A stretch of 64,000 nucleotides of DNA from DATCBF01 sp964401995 (GCA_964401995.1 CAYOAP010000012.1:47743-111742); one strand, 5' to 3'. Shown: positions 26,961 through 36,050, counted from the first letter of the stretch. The notes: generated from the sequence alone by a model not told the origin. Numbers and translations are program-made.

Positions 26961-26988
26961 TTGCAAAAGGAAAGTCACTGACTAGACT
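26961..26988 (+). promoter_or_regulatory. Promoter of the HxlR regulator gene
   Basis: -35 TTGCAA (26961-26966), 16-base spacer, -10 TAGACT (26983-26988), start codon at 26995. The -35 hexamer is part of the CTTGCAA half site, which would allow autorepression. Confidence 0.55.
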
Positions 26989-26994
26989 GTTGTT

Positions 26995-27486
26995 ATGGCG
27001 ATCAAGGCCTTTGCCGATCTCAACTGCTCGGTGGCGCGGCCGCTCTCCTTCCTCGGCGAGCGCTGGGCGCTGCTGGTCCTGCGCGACCTCTTCCTCGGCC
27101 GCCGCCGTTTCGACGAGATCCAGGAGTCGCTGGGGGTGGCGAGCAACGTGCTCAGCCAGCGGCTGGCGACGCTGGTTGAGGAAGGGATCGTCGAGCGCAG
27201 CCGCTACAGCGAGCACCCCGAGCGCTTCGAGTACCGCCTGACCCAGAAGGGGCGCGACCTGCAGCCGGTGCTGCTGGCGCTGCTGGCCTGGGGGGACCGC
27301 TACACGGCGAGCTCCGAGGGTCCGCCGCTGGAGACCGTCCACGACGACTGCGGCCACGTCTTCCACATGGTCCCTACCTGCTCCGAGTGCGGCGGCAAGG
27401 TGGGCCCGAGCCACATCCACAGCCGCCCCGGACCCGGCGCGACCGACGAGCAGCGGCGCTTTGCCGCTGCCCGGCGCGTCGCCTGA
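26995..27486 (+). CDS. HxlR-family transcriptional regulator
   Basis: 163 residues with the HxlR winged-helix domain: CSVARPLSFLGERWALLVLR, FDEIQESLGVASNVLSQRL (recognition helix) and the wing RFEYRLTQKGRDL. A C-terminal extension carries four Cys/His candidates (DDCGHVF, CSECGG) that may form a zinc-binding ribbon. It probably controls the divergent MFS exporter through the palindrome described above. Confidence 0.9.
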   Translation: MAIKAFADLNCSVARPLSFLGERWALLVLRDLFLGRRRFDEIQESLGVASNVLSQRLATLVEEGIVERSRYSEHPERFEYRLTQKGRDLQPVLLALLAWGDRYTASSEGPPLETVHDDCGHVFHMVPTCSECGGKVGPSHIHSRPGPGATDEQRRFAAARRVA

Positions 27487-27496
27487 CCTTGAGCGC

Positions 27497-28018
27497 GTGG
27501 CCCGGGCGCTGATCGTCGGCTGTGGCTGCCGTGGGCGGCTGCTCGGCGGGCGCCTGCTAGATGACGGCTGGGCGGTGCGGGGGACGAGCCGGCGCGAGGC
27601 GGGGCTGGCCGAGATCGAGGCGGCCGGGTTCGAGGCTGCGATCGCCGATCCCGACCGGCCGGCGACGCTGCTTGACCTGCTCGGCGACGTCACCGTCGTC
27701 TGCTGGCTGCTCGGCTCCGCAGAGGGAGAGCCCGAGGCGCTGGCGGCGGTCTTCGGGCCACGGCTGGAGCGCCTGATGGAAAAGCTGGTCGACACTCCGG
27801 TGCGCGGCTTCGTCTATGAGCGCGCCGGCAGCGTCGATGCGGCTCTGCTGGAGCTCGGCGCCGGCACGGTCCGCGCCGCGGGCGAGCGCTGGCGGATCCC
27901 CTTCGCGCTGCTCGAGGCCGACCCCGAGCAACCCGCAGCTTGGGTCGAGACTGCGCTTGCGGCCACTCTGGACCTGACTGCGCCGGGCCGGCAAATCGAT
28001 ACAGCTAAACTCCGATAG
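27497..28018 (+). CDS. NAD(P)-binding Rossmann-like protein
   Basis: 173 residues from the GTG at 27497, chosen because longer forms overlap the HxlR gene. It begins with a dinucleotide-binding turn (ALIVGCGCRGRLLGGRLLDDG) in which the usual GxGxxG reads GCGCRG. This is followed by VRGTSRREAGL, suggesting NADP binding, as in YeeZ-like sugar-epimerase relatives. It is shorter than typical epimerases and lacks a YxxxK catalytic pair. Function unknown. Confidence 0.65.
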   Translation: MARALIVGCGCRGRLLGGRLLDDGWAVRGTSRREAGLAEIEAAGFEAAIADPDRPATLLDLLGDVTVVCWLLGSAEGEPEALAAVFGPRLERLMEKLVDTPVRGFVYERAGSVDAALLELGAGTVRAAGERWRIPFALLEADPEQPAAWVETALAATLDLTAPGRQIDTAKLR

Positions 28019-28061
28019 GAATTCAGGTAAATGCCTGAAGCAAGCCGAGAGGAGCGCTCCG

Positions 28062-28727
28062 ATGACGTTGCAGCTAGGTGACGTAGCACCAGATTTTGAG
28101 GCTGGCACAACCGAGGGCCAGATCAAGTTCCACGATTGGCTTGGCGACTCCTGGGCGGTGCTGTTCTCGCACCCGAAGGACTTCACCCCGGTCTGCACGA
28201 CGGAGCTCGGCTACATGGCGAGGATCGAGCCCGAGTTCGCGAAGCGCGGCGTGAAAATCATCGGTCTCTCGGTCGATCCGCTCGACAAGCACGAGCAGTG
28301 GGCGAGCGACATCGAGGCGACTCAGGGCACGGCGCCGAACTATCCGATCATCAGCGACGCCGACTTCCATGTCTCCAAGCTCTACGGAATGCTCCCGGCC
28401 GACGTCTCCGGCGACGCCGCCGATCGCACGCCCGCAGACAACCAGACGGTGCGCAACGTCTTCGTCATCGGCCCCGACAAGAAAATCAAACTCATCCTCA
28501 TCTATCCGATGACAACTGGGCGCAACTTCGACGAGGTTCTGCGCGTGGTCGACTCTCTCCAGCTCACCGCCCAACACAAAGTCGCGACTCCGGCCCAGTG
28601 GCAGCAGGGCGACGACGTGATCATCGCCGGCTCGGTCTCCAATGACCAGGCGAAAGAGATCTACCCGGGTGGCTGGGAGGAGCCGCGCCCCTACATCCGC
28701 ATCGTTCCCCAGCCAGAGAAGGTCTAG
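28062..28727 (+). CDS. 1-Cys peroxiredoxin (Prx6-like)
   Basis: 221 residues. The catalytic motif is FSHPKDFTPVCTTELGYM with peroxidatic Cys45. The long C-terminal domain and absence of a resolving Cys match the 1-Cys Prx6 subfamily. It reduces H2O2 and alkyl hydroperoxides. A GAGAGGAG ribosome site precedes the ATG. The stop overlaps convergently with the Nudix gene stop by 4 bases. Confidence 0.94.
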   Translation: MTLQLGDVAPDFEAGTTEGQIKFHDWLGDSWAVLFSHPKDFTPVCTTELGYMARIEPEFAKRGVKIIGLSVDPLDKHEQWASDIEATQGTAPNYPIISDADFHVSKLYGMLPADVSGDAADRTPADNQTVRNVFVIGPDKKIKLILIYPMTTGRNFDEVLRVVDSLQLTAQHKVATPAQWQQGDDVIIAGSVSNDQAKEIYPGGWEEPRPYIRIVPQPEKV

Positions 28728-29335
28728 TCGAACATCTGGTTCAGGCGGTCGAGCAGGTCGCCGAGGATCCTCGCCGTCGCGCCCCAGATCATCTGCTCTC
28801 CCACCGTGTAGGTGGGGGTGTGGAAGGGGATGCCGCGGCGGATCAAGCGGCGCATCTCGTAGTTCTCCCGCAGCGCTTCGAGTGAGAAGGTCAGCACTGT
28901 CTCGACCTCTGCCGGGTTGGGCTCAAGGCCCAGCTCGGCGGGGTGGGCGACCTCGCCGACGAAGGGGTGGATGCGGTAACCGGTGACGAAGGTCGAGGTC
29001 GGGGGCAGGGCGCCGCGCAGCTGCACTGCCGCCGGGTCGAGCGCAATCTCCTCCTGTGCCTCGCGCAGCGCCGTCGCCGCCAGGTCGGCGTCACCCTCGT
29101 CCGCCCGTCCGCCGGGGAATGAGATCTCTCCCGCGTGCCGTCGCATGTCGGCCCGCCGCTCGGTGAAGATCAGCCCGGGTTCGTCGGGCCAGCCGTAGAG
29201 AGCCAGCAGCACCGCGGCGTCGGTGTCCCCGTGGGCCTCCATCTCAAAGGCCTCGGCGGGGTCGAGCAGCAGCGAAGACAGTGCCGATGGGCCGATTTCC
29301 CACGATATATGTGGGTTTTCGGCCCGTCGGCCCAC
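28724..29335 (-). CDS. Nudix hydrolase, CoA-pyrophosphatase type
   Basis: 203 residues. The UPF0035 sequence RRHAGEISFPGG is followed directly by the Nudix box GGRADEGDADLAATALREAQEEI, of which all key Glu and Arg residues are present. This pairing is typical of NudL-like CoA pyrophosphatases. The GTG start overlaps the upstream SDR stop by one base (TAGTG). A TATATC sequence inside the first codons leaves a later start possible. Confidence 0.85.
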   Translation of the reverse strand: MGRRAENPHISWEIGPSALSSLLLDPAEAFEMEAHGDTDAAVLLALYGWPDEPGLIFTERRADMRRHAGEISFPGGRADEGDADLAATALREAQEEIALDPAAVQLRGALPPTSTFVTGYRIHPFVGEVAHPAELGLEPNPAEVETVLTFSLEALRENYEMRRLIRRGIPFHTPTYTVGEQMIWGATARILGDLLDRLNQMFD

Positions 29336-30138
29336 TAGATGATGACCTGGACGGTGCCGCCGTCCACCGACCAGGCGGCACCCGCTGTGTAGGAGGCTCG
29401 CTCGGAGCAGAGGAAGACGATCGCGGCGGCGATCTCGTGAACCTCGGCGAGCCGGCCGATCGGGCGCTTGGCGCCAGCCTCGGCCAGCGCCTGCTCGCGG
29501 CTGGCGGCGCCGGTCAGCTGCTGGGACTGGTCAAGCAGGCCGCCGGGTTCCATCCACATCTCCGAGGCGACCGGCCCGGGGCAGATCGCGTTGACGAGGA
29601 CGCCGTCTTTGGCATGGCGGTCGGCGAAGAGGCGCGAGAGCGAGAGCTCGGCCGCCTTCGCCACCGAGTAGTCCGGCATCAAGGCGGAGGGCCGCTTGCC
29701 GGCGGTTGAGCAGACGTTGACGATCCGGCCCCAGCCGCGGGCGGCCATCGCCGGGGCGGCGGCTCGCATCGCTCGCATCGGCGCCATCACGTTGAGCTCG
29801 TACTGGGCGCGCCAGTCCTCGTCGGGGACCTCGTCGATCTCGCGCCACTTGGCGGCGCCGGCGTTGTTGACGAGGACGTCGAGGGCGCCGAAGCGCTCGG
29901 TCGCGGCGCCGAGGATGCGCTCGCCGGCGTCCTCGGCGGTGACGTCGAGGACGAGGTGCGCGGCCTGTCCGCCGCCTTCGGCTGTGATCTCCTCGACGGC
30001 CGCCTCAAGCTGGTCCTCGCTGCGGGCGACCAGCAGCACGTCGGCGCCCTCGGCGCAGAGCATCCGCGCCGTCTCGCGGCCGATCCCGCGCCCGGCGCCG
30101 GTGACGGCGCAGGCGCGTCCCGTTAGGCCCATGTCCAC
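29335..30138 (-). CDS. Short-chain dehydrogenase/reductase
   Basis: 267 residues. Cofactor motif TGAGRGIGRETARML, NNAG at about residue 90, catalytic Ser in VNVCSTAGKRP and YSVAK (YxxxK), and a C-terminal GAAWSVDGGT. A classical SDR oxidoreductase of unknown substrate. The first codon is a GTG adjacent to the OsmC stop; an ATG two codons later (30132) is an alternative. Part of a minus-strand run with OsmC, adenosyltransferase and Nudix genes. Confidence 0.9.
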   Translation of the reverse strand: MDMGLTGRACAVTGAGRGIGRETARMLCAEGADVLLVARSEDQLEAAVEEITAEGGGQAAHLVLDVTAEDAGERILGAATERFGALDVLVNNAGAAKWREIDEVPDEDWRAQYELNVMAPMRAMRAAAPAMAARGWGRIVNVCSTAGKRPSALMPDYSVAKAAELSLSRLFADRHAKDGVLVNAICPGPVASEMWMEPGGLLDQSQQLTGAASREQALAEAGAKRPIGRLAEVHEIAAAIVFLCSERASYTAGAAWSVDGGTVQVII

Positions 30139-30537
30139 CTAGATCGCCTCGACCTTGTCGGAAACGATCACCGGGGTCGCGCGCGCCAGCACCTGGTGGA
30201 CCGGGCACTTGGCGGCGATTACGACCAGGCGGTCGCGCTGTTCGTCGGTCAGGTCCGGCGAGAGGCGCAGCGCCACCGCGAACGAGGACGGGGTGTAGCC
30301 GTCGTATTCGACCTCGACATCAACCTCGACCGCGCCGATATCCCAGCCTTTGCGCGCCGCGTACATCTCCATGGTCACCGCCGTGCAGGAGGCGAGGGCG
30401 GCGGCCAGCAGGCGGGTTGGCGAAGGGCCGCGGTCGCTGCCGCCGGCCGCGGTCGGCTCGTCGACGATGACGCTGTGGCCGCCCTCGATTTCGACCTCGT
30501 GGGCGAAGCCGGACTGGCGGCGGGCGACGACCTTCAC
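30139..30537 (-). CDS. OsmC-family peroxide-reducing protein
   Basis: 132 residues with the two conserved Cys of OsmC/Ohr proteins: one in LLAAALASCTAVTMEMYAA and one in IAAKCPVHQVL. It is expected to reduce organic hydroperoxides using these two thiols. The start is a GTG. It shares a run with SDR and cobalamin adenosyltransferase genes and is near a peroxiredoxin. Confidence 0.9.
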   Translation of the reverse strand: MKVVARRQSGFAHEVEIEGGHSVIVDEPTAAGGSDRGPSPTRLLAAALASCTAVTMEMYAARKGWDIGAVEVDVEVEYDGYTPSSFAVALRLSPDLTDEQRDRLVVIAAKCPVHQVLARATPVIVSDKVEAI

Positions 30538-30542
30538 GCGCC

Positions 30543-31109
30543 CTAGCCCTTGCGGCGGCCCTCGAACAGGGCCGGGTCGTCGACGTCGGCGAAGCGGGCC
30601 ATCGCGTAGGCGAGGTCGGAGGCGCGGTTGACGAAGTGGATCACCATCTCGCCGGCCAGCTCACCGGCTTCGTTGAGGGCGGTGATGTGGCGCTCGCCGC
30701 GGCGGATGATGGTGCGGGCGACGTCGAGCTGGGCGGAGAGATGGTTGCCGCCGGGGATCACGAACTGCGGCGGCAGCTCGACCTGGCCCATGTAGTGGTC
30801 GATCCGCCCCTCAAGCTCCTCGACCATCTCGGCGGTGACGCGGCTGATCCCGTCTTCGAGCCGCTCGGCGGCCTCCGGCGCGGTCGCCAGTTCGGCGCCG
30901 GCGACGAAGATGTCGTCCTGGAGGCGGAGGATGTCGGCGGCGAGTTCGGCCTGATCGGGACCGCAGAGGGCACGGGCCACGCCAAGCGCCGAGCAGGCCT
31001 CGTCGAGGGTGCCGTAGGCCTCGGTCCGGCCGTGGTGCTTGGCGACGCGGCCGCCGTACCAGAGCGAAGTGGTGCCGTCGTCGCCCTTCTTGGTGTAGAT
31101 CTTGACCAC
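30543..31109 (-). CDS. ATP:cob(I)alamin adenosyltransferase, PduO type
   Basis: 188 residues. Hallmarks: IYTKKGDDGTTSLWYG (ATP-binding N-terminus), RTIIRRGERHI and VNRASDLAYAMAR. It makes adenosylcobalamin from reduced B12 and ATP, supplying B12-dependent enzymes such as methylmalonyl-CoA mutase, which is not in this window. Start is GTG. No cobalamin riboswitch is seen upstream. Confidence 0.94.
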   Translation of the reverse strand: MVKIYTKKGDDGTTSLWYGGRVAKHHGRTEAYGTLDEACSALGVARALCGPDQAELAADILRLQDDIFVAGAELATAPEAAERLEDGISRVTAEMVEELEGRIDHYMGQVELPPQFVIPGGNHLSAQLDVARTIIRRGERHITALNEAGELAGEMVIHFVNRASDLAYAMARFADVDDPALFEGRRKG

Positions 31110-31134
31110 GGCGTGATCCTACGCCCGGGCCTGG

Positions 31135-32415
31135 TCAGGCAACCGGGTTGAAGACAAAGCCGGTCATCACCTTGGGGAAGAAGTAGGTCGACTTCGGCGG
31201 CATGTTCTCGCTGCTCTCGGCGACGGCGCGGACCTGGTCGACCGGGATCGCGCGGCAGATGAAGGCGACGTCGTAGGTGCCGTCCTCGATCAGGGCCAGC
31301 GAGTCGGGCACGTTCTTGGCGTAGCCGATGCCGCGCTTGGCAGCGATGTCGTCCTCGCTCATGCCGGCGATGCCCTTCAGGACCAGGGTCTCGAGGATCG
31401 CGGTGTCGAGGCGGCGGAAGGCCTCCGGTTTGCCGTCGAGGATGCGGTCGAGCTCGGCCGTGTCTTTCAGCCGCAGGCGGAAGGCCTGCTTGTGGAAGCT
31501 GTCGTAGAGGCCGAAGACGCCAACTCCCTTCTCGCCGCCGGGGTCGATCTCCGCGGTCTCGACCGCGGTGATCTCGAACAGCTCACGCAATCCCTTGCCG
31601 AGGGCGGCCTGGCGCTCGGGGTCGCCGGCGAAGCCGGAGAGCAGGCGGTGGGTGGGGAAGACGGTGAGGCCGGGATCGTCGAGCCCGGTCAGCGCCATCA
31701 GCGTGTAGTTGTGCGGGCCCTCGCCGCCGACCTCGTCGCGGTAGGTGCGGGCGGTCTCGTAGCGGTGGTGGCCGTCGGCGATCAAGATCTCGGCGTTGGC
31801 CAGGCGCTCGTGGACGGCGGCGTGGATCTCTGGGTCGCCGACCCGCCAGACCCGGTTCACGGTCCCATTCTCGTCGGTAACTTCGCCCCAGGGCTCACCC
31901 TCGATCCCGGGTGCGACCAGCGGCCAGGCATCCTTCGTCGTCAGCGAGAAGATCGGCGAAAGGTTGTGGAGCGTCGCCCGGGTCAGTTCGAGCCGGTCCA
32001 GCTTCGGCCCCGGCAGCGTCCGCTCGTGGGGGCGGACCTTGCCCTCGCCGTAGTCCTCGACCTTGACCCGGACCAGAATCCCGTGGCGGCTGTGGGTCGA
32101 GCCGTCGGGCGCCGTGTAGTCCTGCTCCAGGGCCCAGATTGCTGCCTCGCGGTCATCGACCAGCGCCCCGTCTTTGCGCCAGCTCTCGATCAGCTCGGCC
32201 GCGTGCGCGTAGGGGTCGCCTTCGGTCTCTTCCGGGCCGGTCTGGCCATACGGTTTGGGCAGGTCGATCGCGACCGCGTTGTACGGCGAGCGCGCCAGCA
32301 GCTCCGCCCGCTGCGCGGCATCGATCACGTCGTAGGGAGGAGCGGCGACAGCGTCCAGCGAGCCGACCACATCGAGGTCGTAGTGGAGAGCGTTGAGCGG
32401 GCGAACGTCAGCCAT
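31135..32415 (-). CDS. DUF1015 family protein
   Basis: 426 residues, with the opening typical of DUF1015: VRPLNALHYDLDVV, AAPPYDVIDAAQRAELL and SPYNAVAIDLP. A mid-protein IADGHHRYETARTYRDE segment is strongly conserved in the family. The function is not established to my knowledge. It stands upstream of the adenosyltransferase gene with 25 bases between. Confidence 0.85.
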   Translation of the reverse strand: MADVRPLNALHYDLDVVGSLDAVAAPPYDVIDAAQRAELLARSPYNAVAIDLPKPYGQTGPEETEGDPYAHAAELIESWRKDGALVDDREAAIWALEQDYTAPDGSTHSRHGILVRVKVEDYGEGKVRPHERTLPGPKLDRLELTRATLHNLSPIFSLTTKDAWPLVAPGIEGEPWGEVTDENGTVNRVWRVGDPEIHAAVHERLANAEILIADGHHRYETARTYRDEVGGEGPHNYTLMALTGLDDPGLTVFPTHRLLSGFAGDPERQAALGKGLRELFEITAVETAEIDPGGEKGVGVFGLYDSFHKQAFRLRLKDTAELDRILDGKPEAFRRLDTAILETLVLKGIAGMSEDDIAAKRGIGYAKNVPDSLALIEDGTYDVAFICRAIPVDQVRAVAESSENMPPKSTYFFPKVMTGFVFNPVA

Positions 32416-32488
32416 CGCCCCGAACGCTAACGGTTGTAAGACGAATCACGCTCGATGTCGCGCCTGACCCTGAGATAGCCTCGGCTGA

Positions 32489-33274
32489 ATGCGCCTCCGC
32501 CCCACACGCCTCCGCCGCCCGCCGCCATCGATGGCAGTTGCGCTTATCGCCCTCTCCCTCGCCTTGGGCGGCACGGCCTACGCTGCGTCATCGGGGCTGA
32601 TCTCCGGCACGTCTGGCTCGCCGCTCGCCGAATGTCGCGCCAACGTCCACGCCGCCTTCCGCTTCAAATCAAGCGGCAGTTCGGCCCAGCGCGCCGCGGC
32701 GACGCGGGCGATCTGCGAGGGCGCGACAGGCGCCGCGGGGGCGACCGGTCAGACCGGTGCGGTGGGTGCCACCGGGCCGCAGGGCGTCCACGGCGCGACC
32801 GGCGTTGCGGGCGCCACGGGCGCTGCCGGGTCGACGGGAACGACCGGCCCGCTGGGGCCGTCGAGCTACGCCGAGTTCTTTGCCCTGATGCCGCCTGACA
32901 ACGCCGCAACCGTGGCAGCCGGCAGCGCGGTCCAGTTTCCCCAGGACGGTCCACAGAGCGGCACCATCGTCCGCGCTGGCGCCAGCACCTTCACATTGGC
33001 CAACGCGGGCACCTACCGGGTGGCGTTCTCGGTCTCGGTCACCGAGGCAGGGCAGCTCGAGCTAACCCTCAACGGCGCCCCTCTCGCCTACACCGTCTAC
33101 GGCAGGGCGACCGGCACCAGCGAGATCTCAGGCGAAGCGCTGGTGACCGCGCCCGCCGCTTCACTCCTCTCGGTGGTGAACCCGGCCGGAAACTCCCCGG
33201 CGCTGACGATCACCCCGCTGGCGGGCGGAACACATCCCTCCGCCGCCTCGCTGATCATCGAACAGCTGAGCTGA
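32489..33274 (+). CDS. Exported collagen-like protein with C-terminal BclA/C1q-like domain
   Basis: 261 residues. A signal peptide (MAVALIALSLALGGTAYAAS) is followed by about 14 Gly-X-Y triplets rich in Ala/Thr (GATGAAGATGQTGAVGATGP). A beta-rich C-terminal domain (GTYRVAFSVSVTEAGQLELTLNG) follows, like the trimerising domain of BclA. The triplets predict a triple-helical stalk. A GATAGCCT box is about 10 bases upstream of the ATG. Probably a surface or secreted filament protein. Confidence 0.85.
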   Translation: MRLRPTRLRRPPPSMAVALIALSLALGGTAYAASSGLISGTSGSPLAECRANVHAAFRFKSSGSSAQRAAATRAICEGATGAAGATGQTGAVGATGPQGVHGATGVAGATGAAGSTGTTGPLGPSSYAEFFALMPPDNAATVAAGSAVQFPQDGPQSGTIVRAGASTFTLANAGTYRVAFSVSVTEAGQLELTLNGAPLAYTVYGRATGTSEISGEALVTAPAASLLSVVNPAGNSPALTITPLAGGTHPSAASLIIEQLS

Positions 33275-33296
33275 GCGCCGCCCCCGGCGCCGTCCT

Positions 33297-34271
33297 CTAC
33301 ATCTCCGCGAGGGGCTTGCCGTCGAACCAGTGGCAGACGGGAAAGCGCTCGGTGGTCGCGGGCAGGTCGGCCTCCGTCAGCTGCGCCAGGTCGTAGTAGT
33401 TGCCGACGCTGGCCGTCGCGCGGGCACCGTAGAGGATGTCGAGGACCATGTGCGAGTTGTCGAAGGCGCCGTCGGTGCTGCGCCGCTCGACTCCGAACTC
33501 GGCCAGTTTCGCCATGTAGGCGGCCTCGTCGAGGGTCTGGCCGATCCGCAGCATGACCGGCGCCTGGTCGTGGCCCTCCTCGCTCTCGACGGTCAGCATC
33601 CGCCGGCTGTAGAGGATCGGGGCGCCGGCCCACTCGAGTCGCAGCCCGAGCTGGTAATCCTCGCCCCCGATCGTGTTGCAGATCTCATCCTGGCCGTTGA
33701 CCTCGAGCAGCAGGTCGTGGGGCACGCCGAAGCTGCAGCCGTAGAGCTGGCCGCCTCCGATCGGCACCGGGCGCGAATCGCTGCCCTGAGGCCAGCGCGT
33801 GTCGATCCCGGAGGGGTCCGAACAGCTGCCGGCAAGCACGCCGTCGCTGACCTCCATCCCGCGGTGCTTCTGGTAGGCGCCGGCGACGACGTATTCGTCC
33901 TCTGCCGCCTGGCGGACCTGATCCCACCAGCCCGGCATCGGCACCGCGAGATCGTCGGCGAAGACGACGTAGGCGCCGGTCGCGTGGACGACCCCGGTGT
34001 TGCGGGCGCTCGACACCGCCGTGTACTCCGAGCTGGTCAGCCGCGCTGGGCCGTTGACTGGGTTCGGCTTGGCCGCGACGTGGCGGAAGGGGAAGCGCCC
34101 GGCCACGATCGCGGCCATCTCCTCGGCCCGCTCGGGCGAGGGCAGGCCATCGACCACGATCAGCTCCGGCGCCTCTTCGCCAAGCTGGGCGGCGAGCCCG
34201 TCGGCGAACCACTCGAAACGCGGCCGCGGGCGGTGCGTGACATAGACGATGGTGATCTCCCCGCTGCTCAC
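33297..34271 (-). CDS. Family 2 glycosyltransferase
   Basis: 324 residues from the GTG at 34271. GT-A features: ITIVYVTHRPRPRFEWFADG at the start, SSARNTGVVHATGAYVVFADDLAVP holding the DxD-like Asp pair, and a C-terminal IGGEDYQLGLRLEWAG motif of processive-like GT2 proteins. It transfers a sugar to an unknown acceptor. Divergent from the FkbM/ABC-like fusion, with 18 bases between starts. Confidence 0.85.
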   Translation of the reverse strand: MSSGEITIVYVTHRPRPRFEWFADGLAAQLGEEAPELIVVDGLPSPERAEEMAAIVAGRFPFRHVAAKPNPVNGPARLTSSEYTAVSSARNTGVVHATGAYVVFADDLAVPMPGWWDQVRQAAEDEYVVAGAYQKHRGMEVSDGVLAGSCSDPSGIDTRWPQGSDSRPVPIGGGQLYGCSFGVPHDLLLEVNGQDEICNTIGGEDYQLGLRLEWAGAPILYSRRMLTVESEEGHDQAPVMLRIGQTLDEAAYMAKLAEFGVERRSTDGAFDNSHMVLDILYGARATASVGNYYDLAQLTEADLPATTERFPVCHWFDGKPLAEM

Positions 34272-34289
34272 GCGGCGGCCAGCTTTAGC

Positions 34290-36050
34290 ATGCGGTCGAT
34301 GGAGCAGCAAGTCGAGTTCGCCCGCGTCGCGGTGGCGGGTGGCCGGCCGGTCGAGTTCTGCGTCGATCCCGGGGCGGAGGACCCGGTCGTCCCCTGGCTG
34401 CTTGAGCACGGTTGGATCGACGAGCCGGTGATGCGCGCTTTCCAGTCCCTGTTGCGGCCGGGAGCGAGGGTGCTCGACCTCGGCTCCCACCTCGGGCTCT
34501 TCTCGCTCCCCGCCGCGGCTGCTGGCGCCGAAGTGACAGCGGTCGACGCCAACTCCGAGCACGTGCGGCTGCTGCGCCTGGCGGCCGAGCGCAACGGGTT
34601 CGACCAGCTGCAGGTGGTCCAGGCCGCGGTCACCGACGCAGCCGAGCCGGTCGAGTTCGTCGAGCGCAGCATCCACGGCCACATCCACACCTTCGGCGAC
34701 GACGATGCGGCGACCGTCACCGTTGCTTCGATCACGGTCGACGAGCTGCTGGCGCAGCGGGGCTGGGCCTCGCTCGACCTGATCAAGATGGACATCGAGG
34801 GGGCCGAGCCGGGGGCGCTGCGCAGCATGGCGAAGCTGCACGCCGCCGGCGGCCGCCCGGCGATGGTCTTCGAGTGCAACGCGCCCAACCTGTCCCGCTT
34901 CGGCGAGTCGATCTGCCGCCTGCGGGAGACGATCGCCGCGCTCGGCTACGAGCTGCTGATGATCGACCACCTTCGTCCCGGGGTCCTGCTCGAGATCGAT
35001 TCCGCGCTCGCGATCCAGCCCGAGGCGGTCTGCGACTACCTGGCGCTGACCGAGCGCTCGGATCGGCTGGCCGAAGGCTGGTCGGTCGAGCCGGCGCTGA
35101 CCCTTGAGCAGACCGTCACCCGCGTCCTCGACAGCGCTTCCAGCGAAGGCGAGGGATATCGGCGCTACGCCGCCGCGTTGCTCTCAGGCGGGCCGCAGTG
35201 GCTGCGGGGCGACCCGCTCGTCTCGGCCGCGCGAGGAGCGCTTGAGCTCGATCCCAGCCCCTCGGTGCGCAGCGCCCTGGCCTCGGGCGATGCGCCGGCC
35301 GACATCGCTGAGCATGTCGAGGCGCCGGCGCCGATCGCGGCCGGCAGGCCCGATGACATCGCCGTCCTCGCGACCGGCCTCTCGCTGCGGGCGCGCACAG
35401 CCGAACCCGAGCGACCTGGCGGCCCGCGTCCCGAGGAGCTGGCGCTGAGCGATCTCTCCTTCCATCTCCGCGCCGGCCAGCTGCTTGCCGTGGTCGCGGA
35501 TGACCCGGGCGCGAGCACGGCTCTGCTGCGGGCTGTCGCCGGTTTCGAGGCGCCCGTCGCCGGAGGGCTTGAGCTCGGCGCGCGCGCCACCTTCATCCCC
35601 GATGCTGAGGCCGGCTTCGAGGCGGGCCTCTCGGTCGCCGAGAACGTCGCCGTCTTCGCCGCGTTTCTCGGCTGCCATGTCCCCGACGTGAGCGGGCGGG
35701 TGGCGGATATAGCCGCCCGGGCCGGAGTCAGCGGCGATCTTGGCAAGCCCCTCTGGGAGGCGAGCGAGGAGGCCCCGACGCGGATCGCGCTGACCGTGGC
35801 GCTCGAGTGCGCCGAGCCGAAGCTGCTGCTGCTCGACCGTCTGCCGGCAGTGGCCGACGCGGGCTTCCGCGGCTGGGTCGCAGCTCGTATCGGCGAGCTG
35901 TGCTCCAGTGGCGCAGCGGTGATCCAGGTGGTCGGCGAGCCGGGGGAGCTGCTCGCCCGGGCCGATCGTGCCCTCGCCTTGGGGGAGGGCCGGGCCGTCG
36001 CCTGCGGCAACTGCGACGCGGTTTTCGCCGCTCAGGAGCGCCATGGATAA
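34290..36050 (+). CDS. FkbM methyltransferase fused to a degenerate ABC ATPase
   Basis: 586 residues. Residues ~35-235 are an FkbM methyltransferase: SAM motif VLDLGSHLGLFS (61-72) and MDIEGAEPGAL near 168. After a linker, residues ~380-580 follow the Wzt/TagH ABC ATPase pattern (LALSDLSFHLRAGQLLAVV). The Walker A region reads ADDPGASTALL, without the Lys, and the Walker B segment LLLLDR has Arg in place of Glu. It therefore probably binds nucleotide weakly or not at all. Overlaps the next gene by 8 bases. Confidence 0.78.
   Translation: MRSMEQQVEFARVAVAGGRPVEFCVDPGAEDPVVPWLLEHGWIDEPVMRAFQSLLRPGARVLDLGSHLGLFSLPAAAAGAEVTAVDANSEHVRLLRLAAERNGFDQLQVVQAAVTDAAEPVEFVERSIHGHIHTFGDDDAATVTVASITVDELLAQRGWASLDLIKMDIEGAEPGALRSMAKLHAAGGRPAMVFECNAPNLSRFGESICRLRETIAALGYELLMIDHLRPGVLLEIDSALAIQPEAVCDYLALTERSDRLAEGWSVEPALTLEQTVTRVLDSASSEGEGYRRYAAALLSGGPQWLRGDPLVSAARGALELDPSPSVRSALASGDAPADIAEHVEAPAPIAAGRPDDIAVLATGLSLRARTAEPERPGGPRPEELALSDLSFHLRAGQLLAVVADDPGASTALLRAVAGFEAPVAGGLELGARATFIPDAEAGFEAGLSVAENVAVFAAFLGCHVPDVSGRVADIAARAGVSGDLGKPLWEASEEAPTRIALTVALECAEPKLLLLDRLPAVADAGFRGWVAARIGELCSSGAAVIQVVGEPGELLARADRALALGEGRAVACGNCDAVFAAQERHG

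Noticed and set aside
30100..32490. Cobalamin riboswitch near the adenosyltransferase, FMN riboswitch near ribH
   Set aside because: The upstream gaps are about 25 bases for both genes, too short for either riboswitch, and no conserved box is seen.
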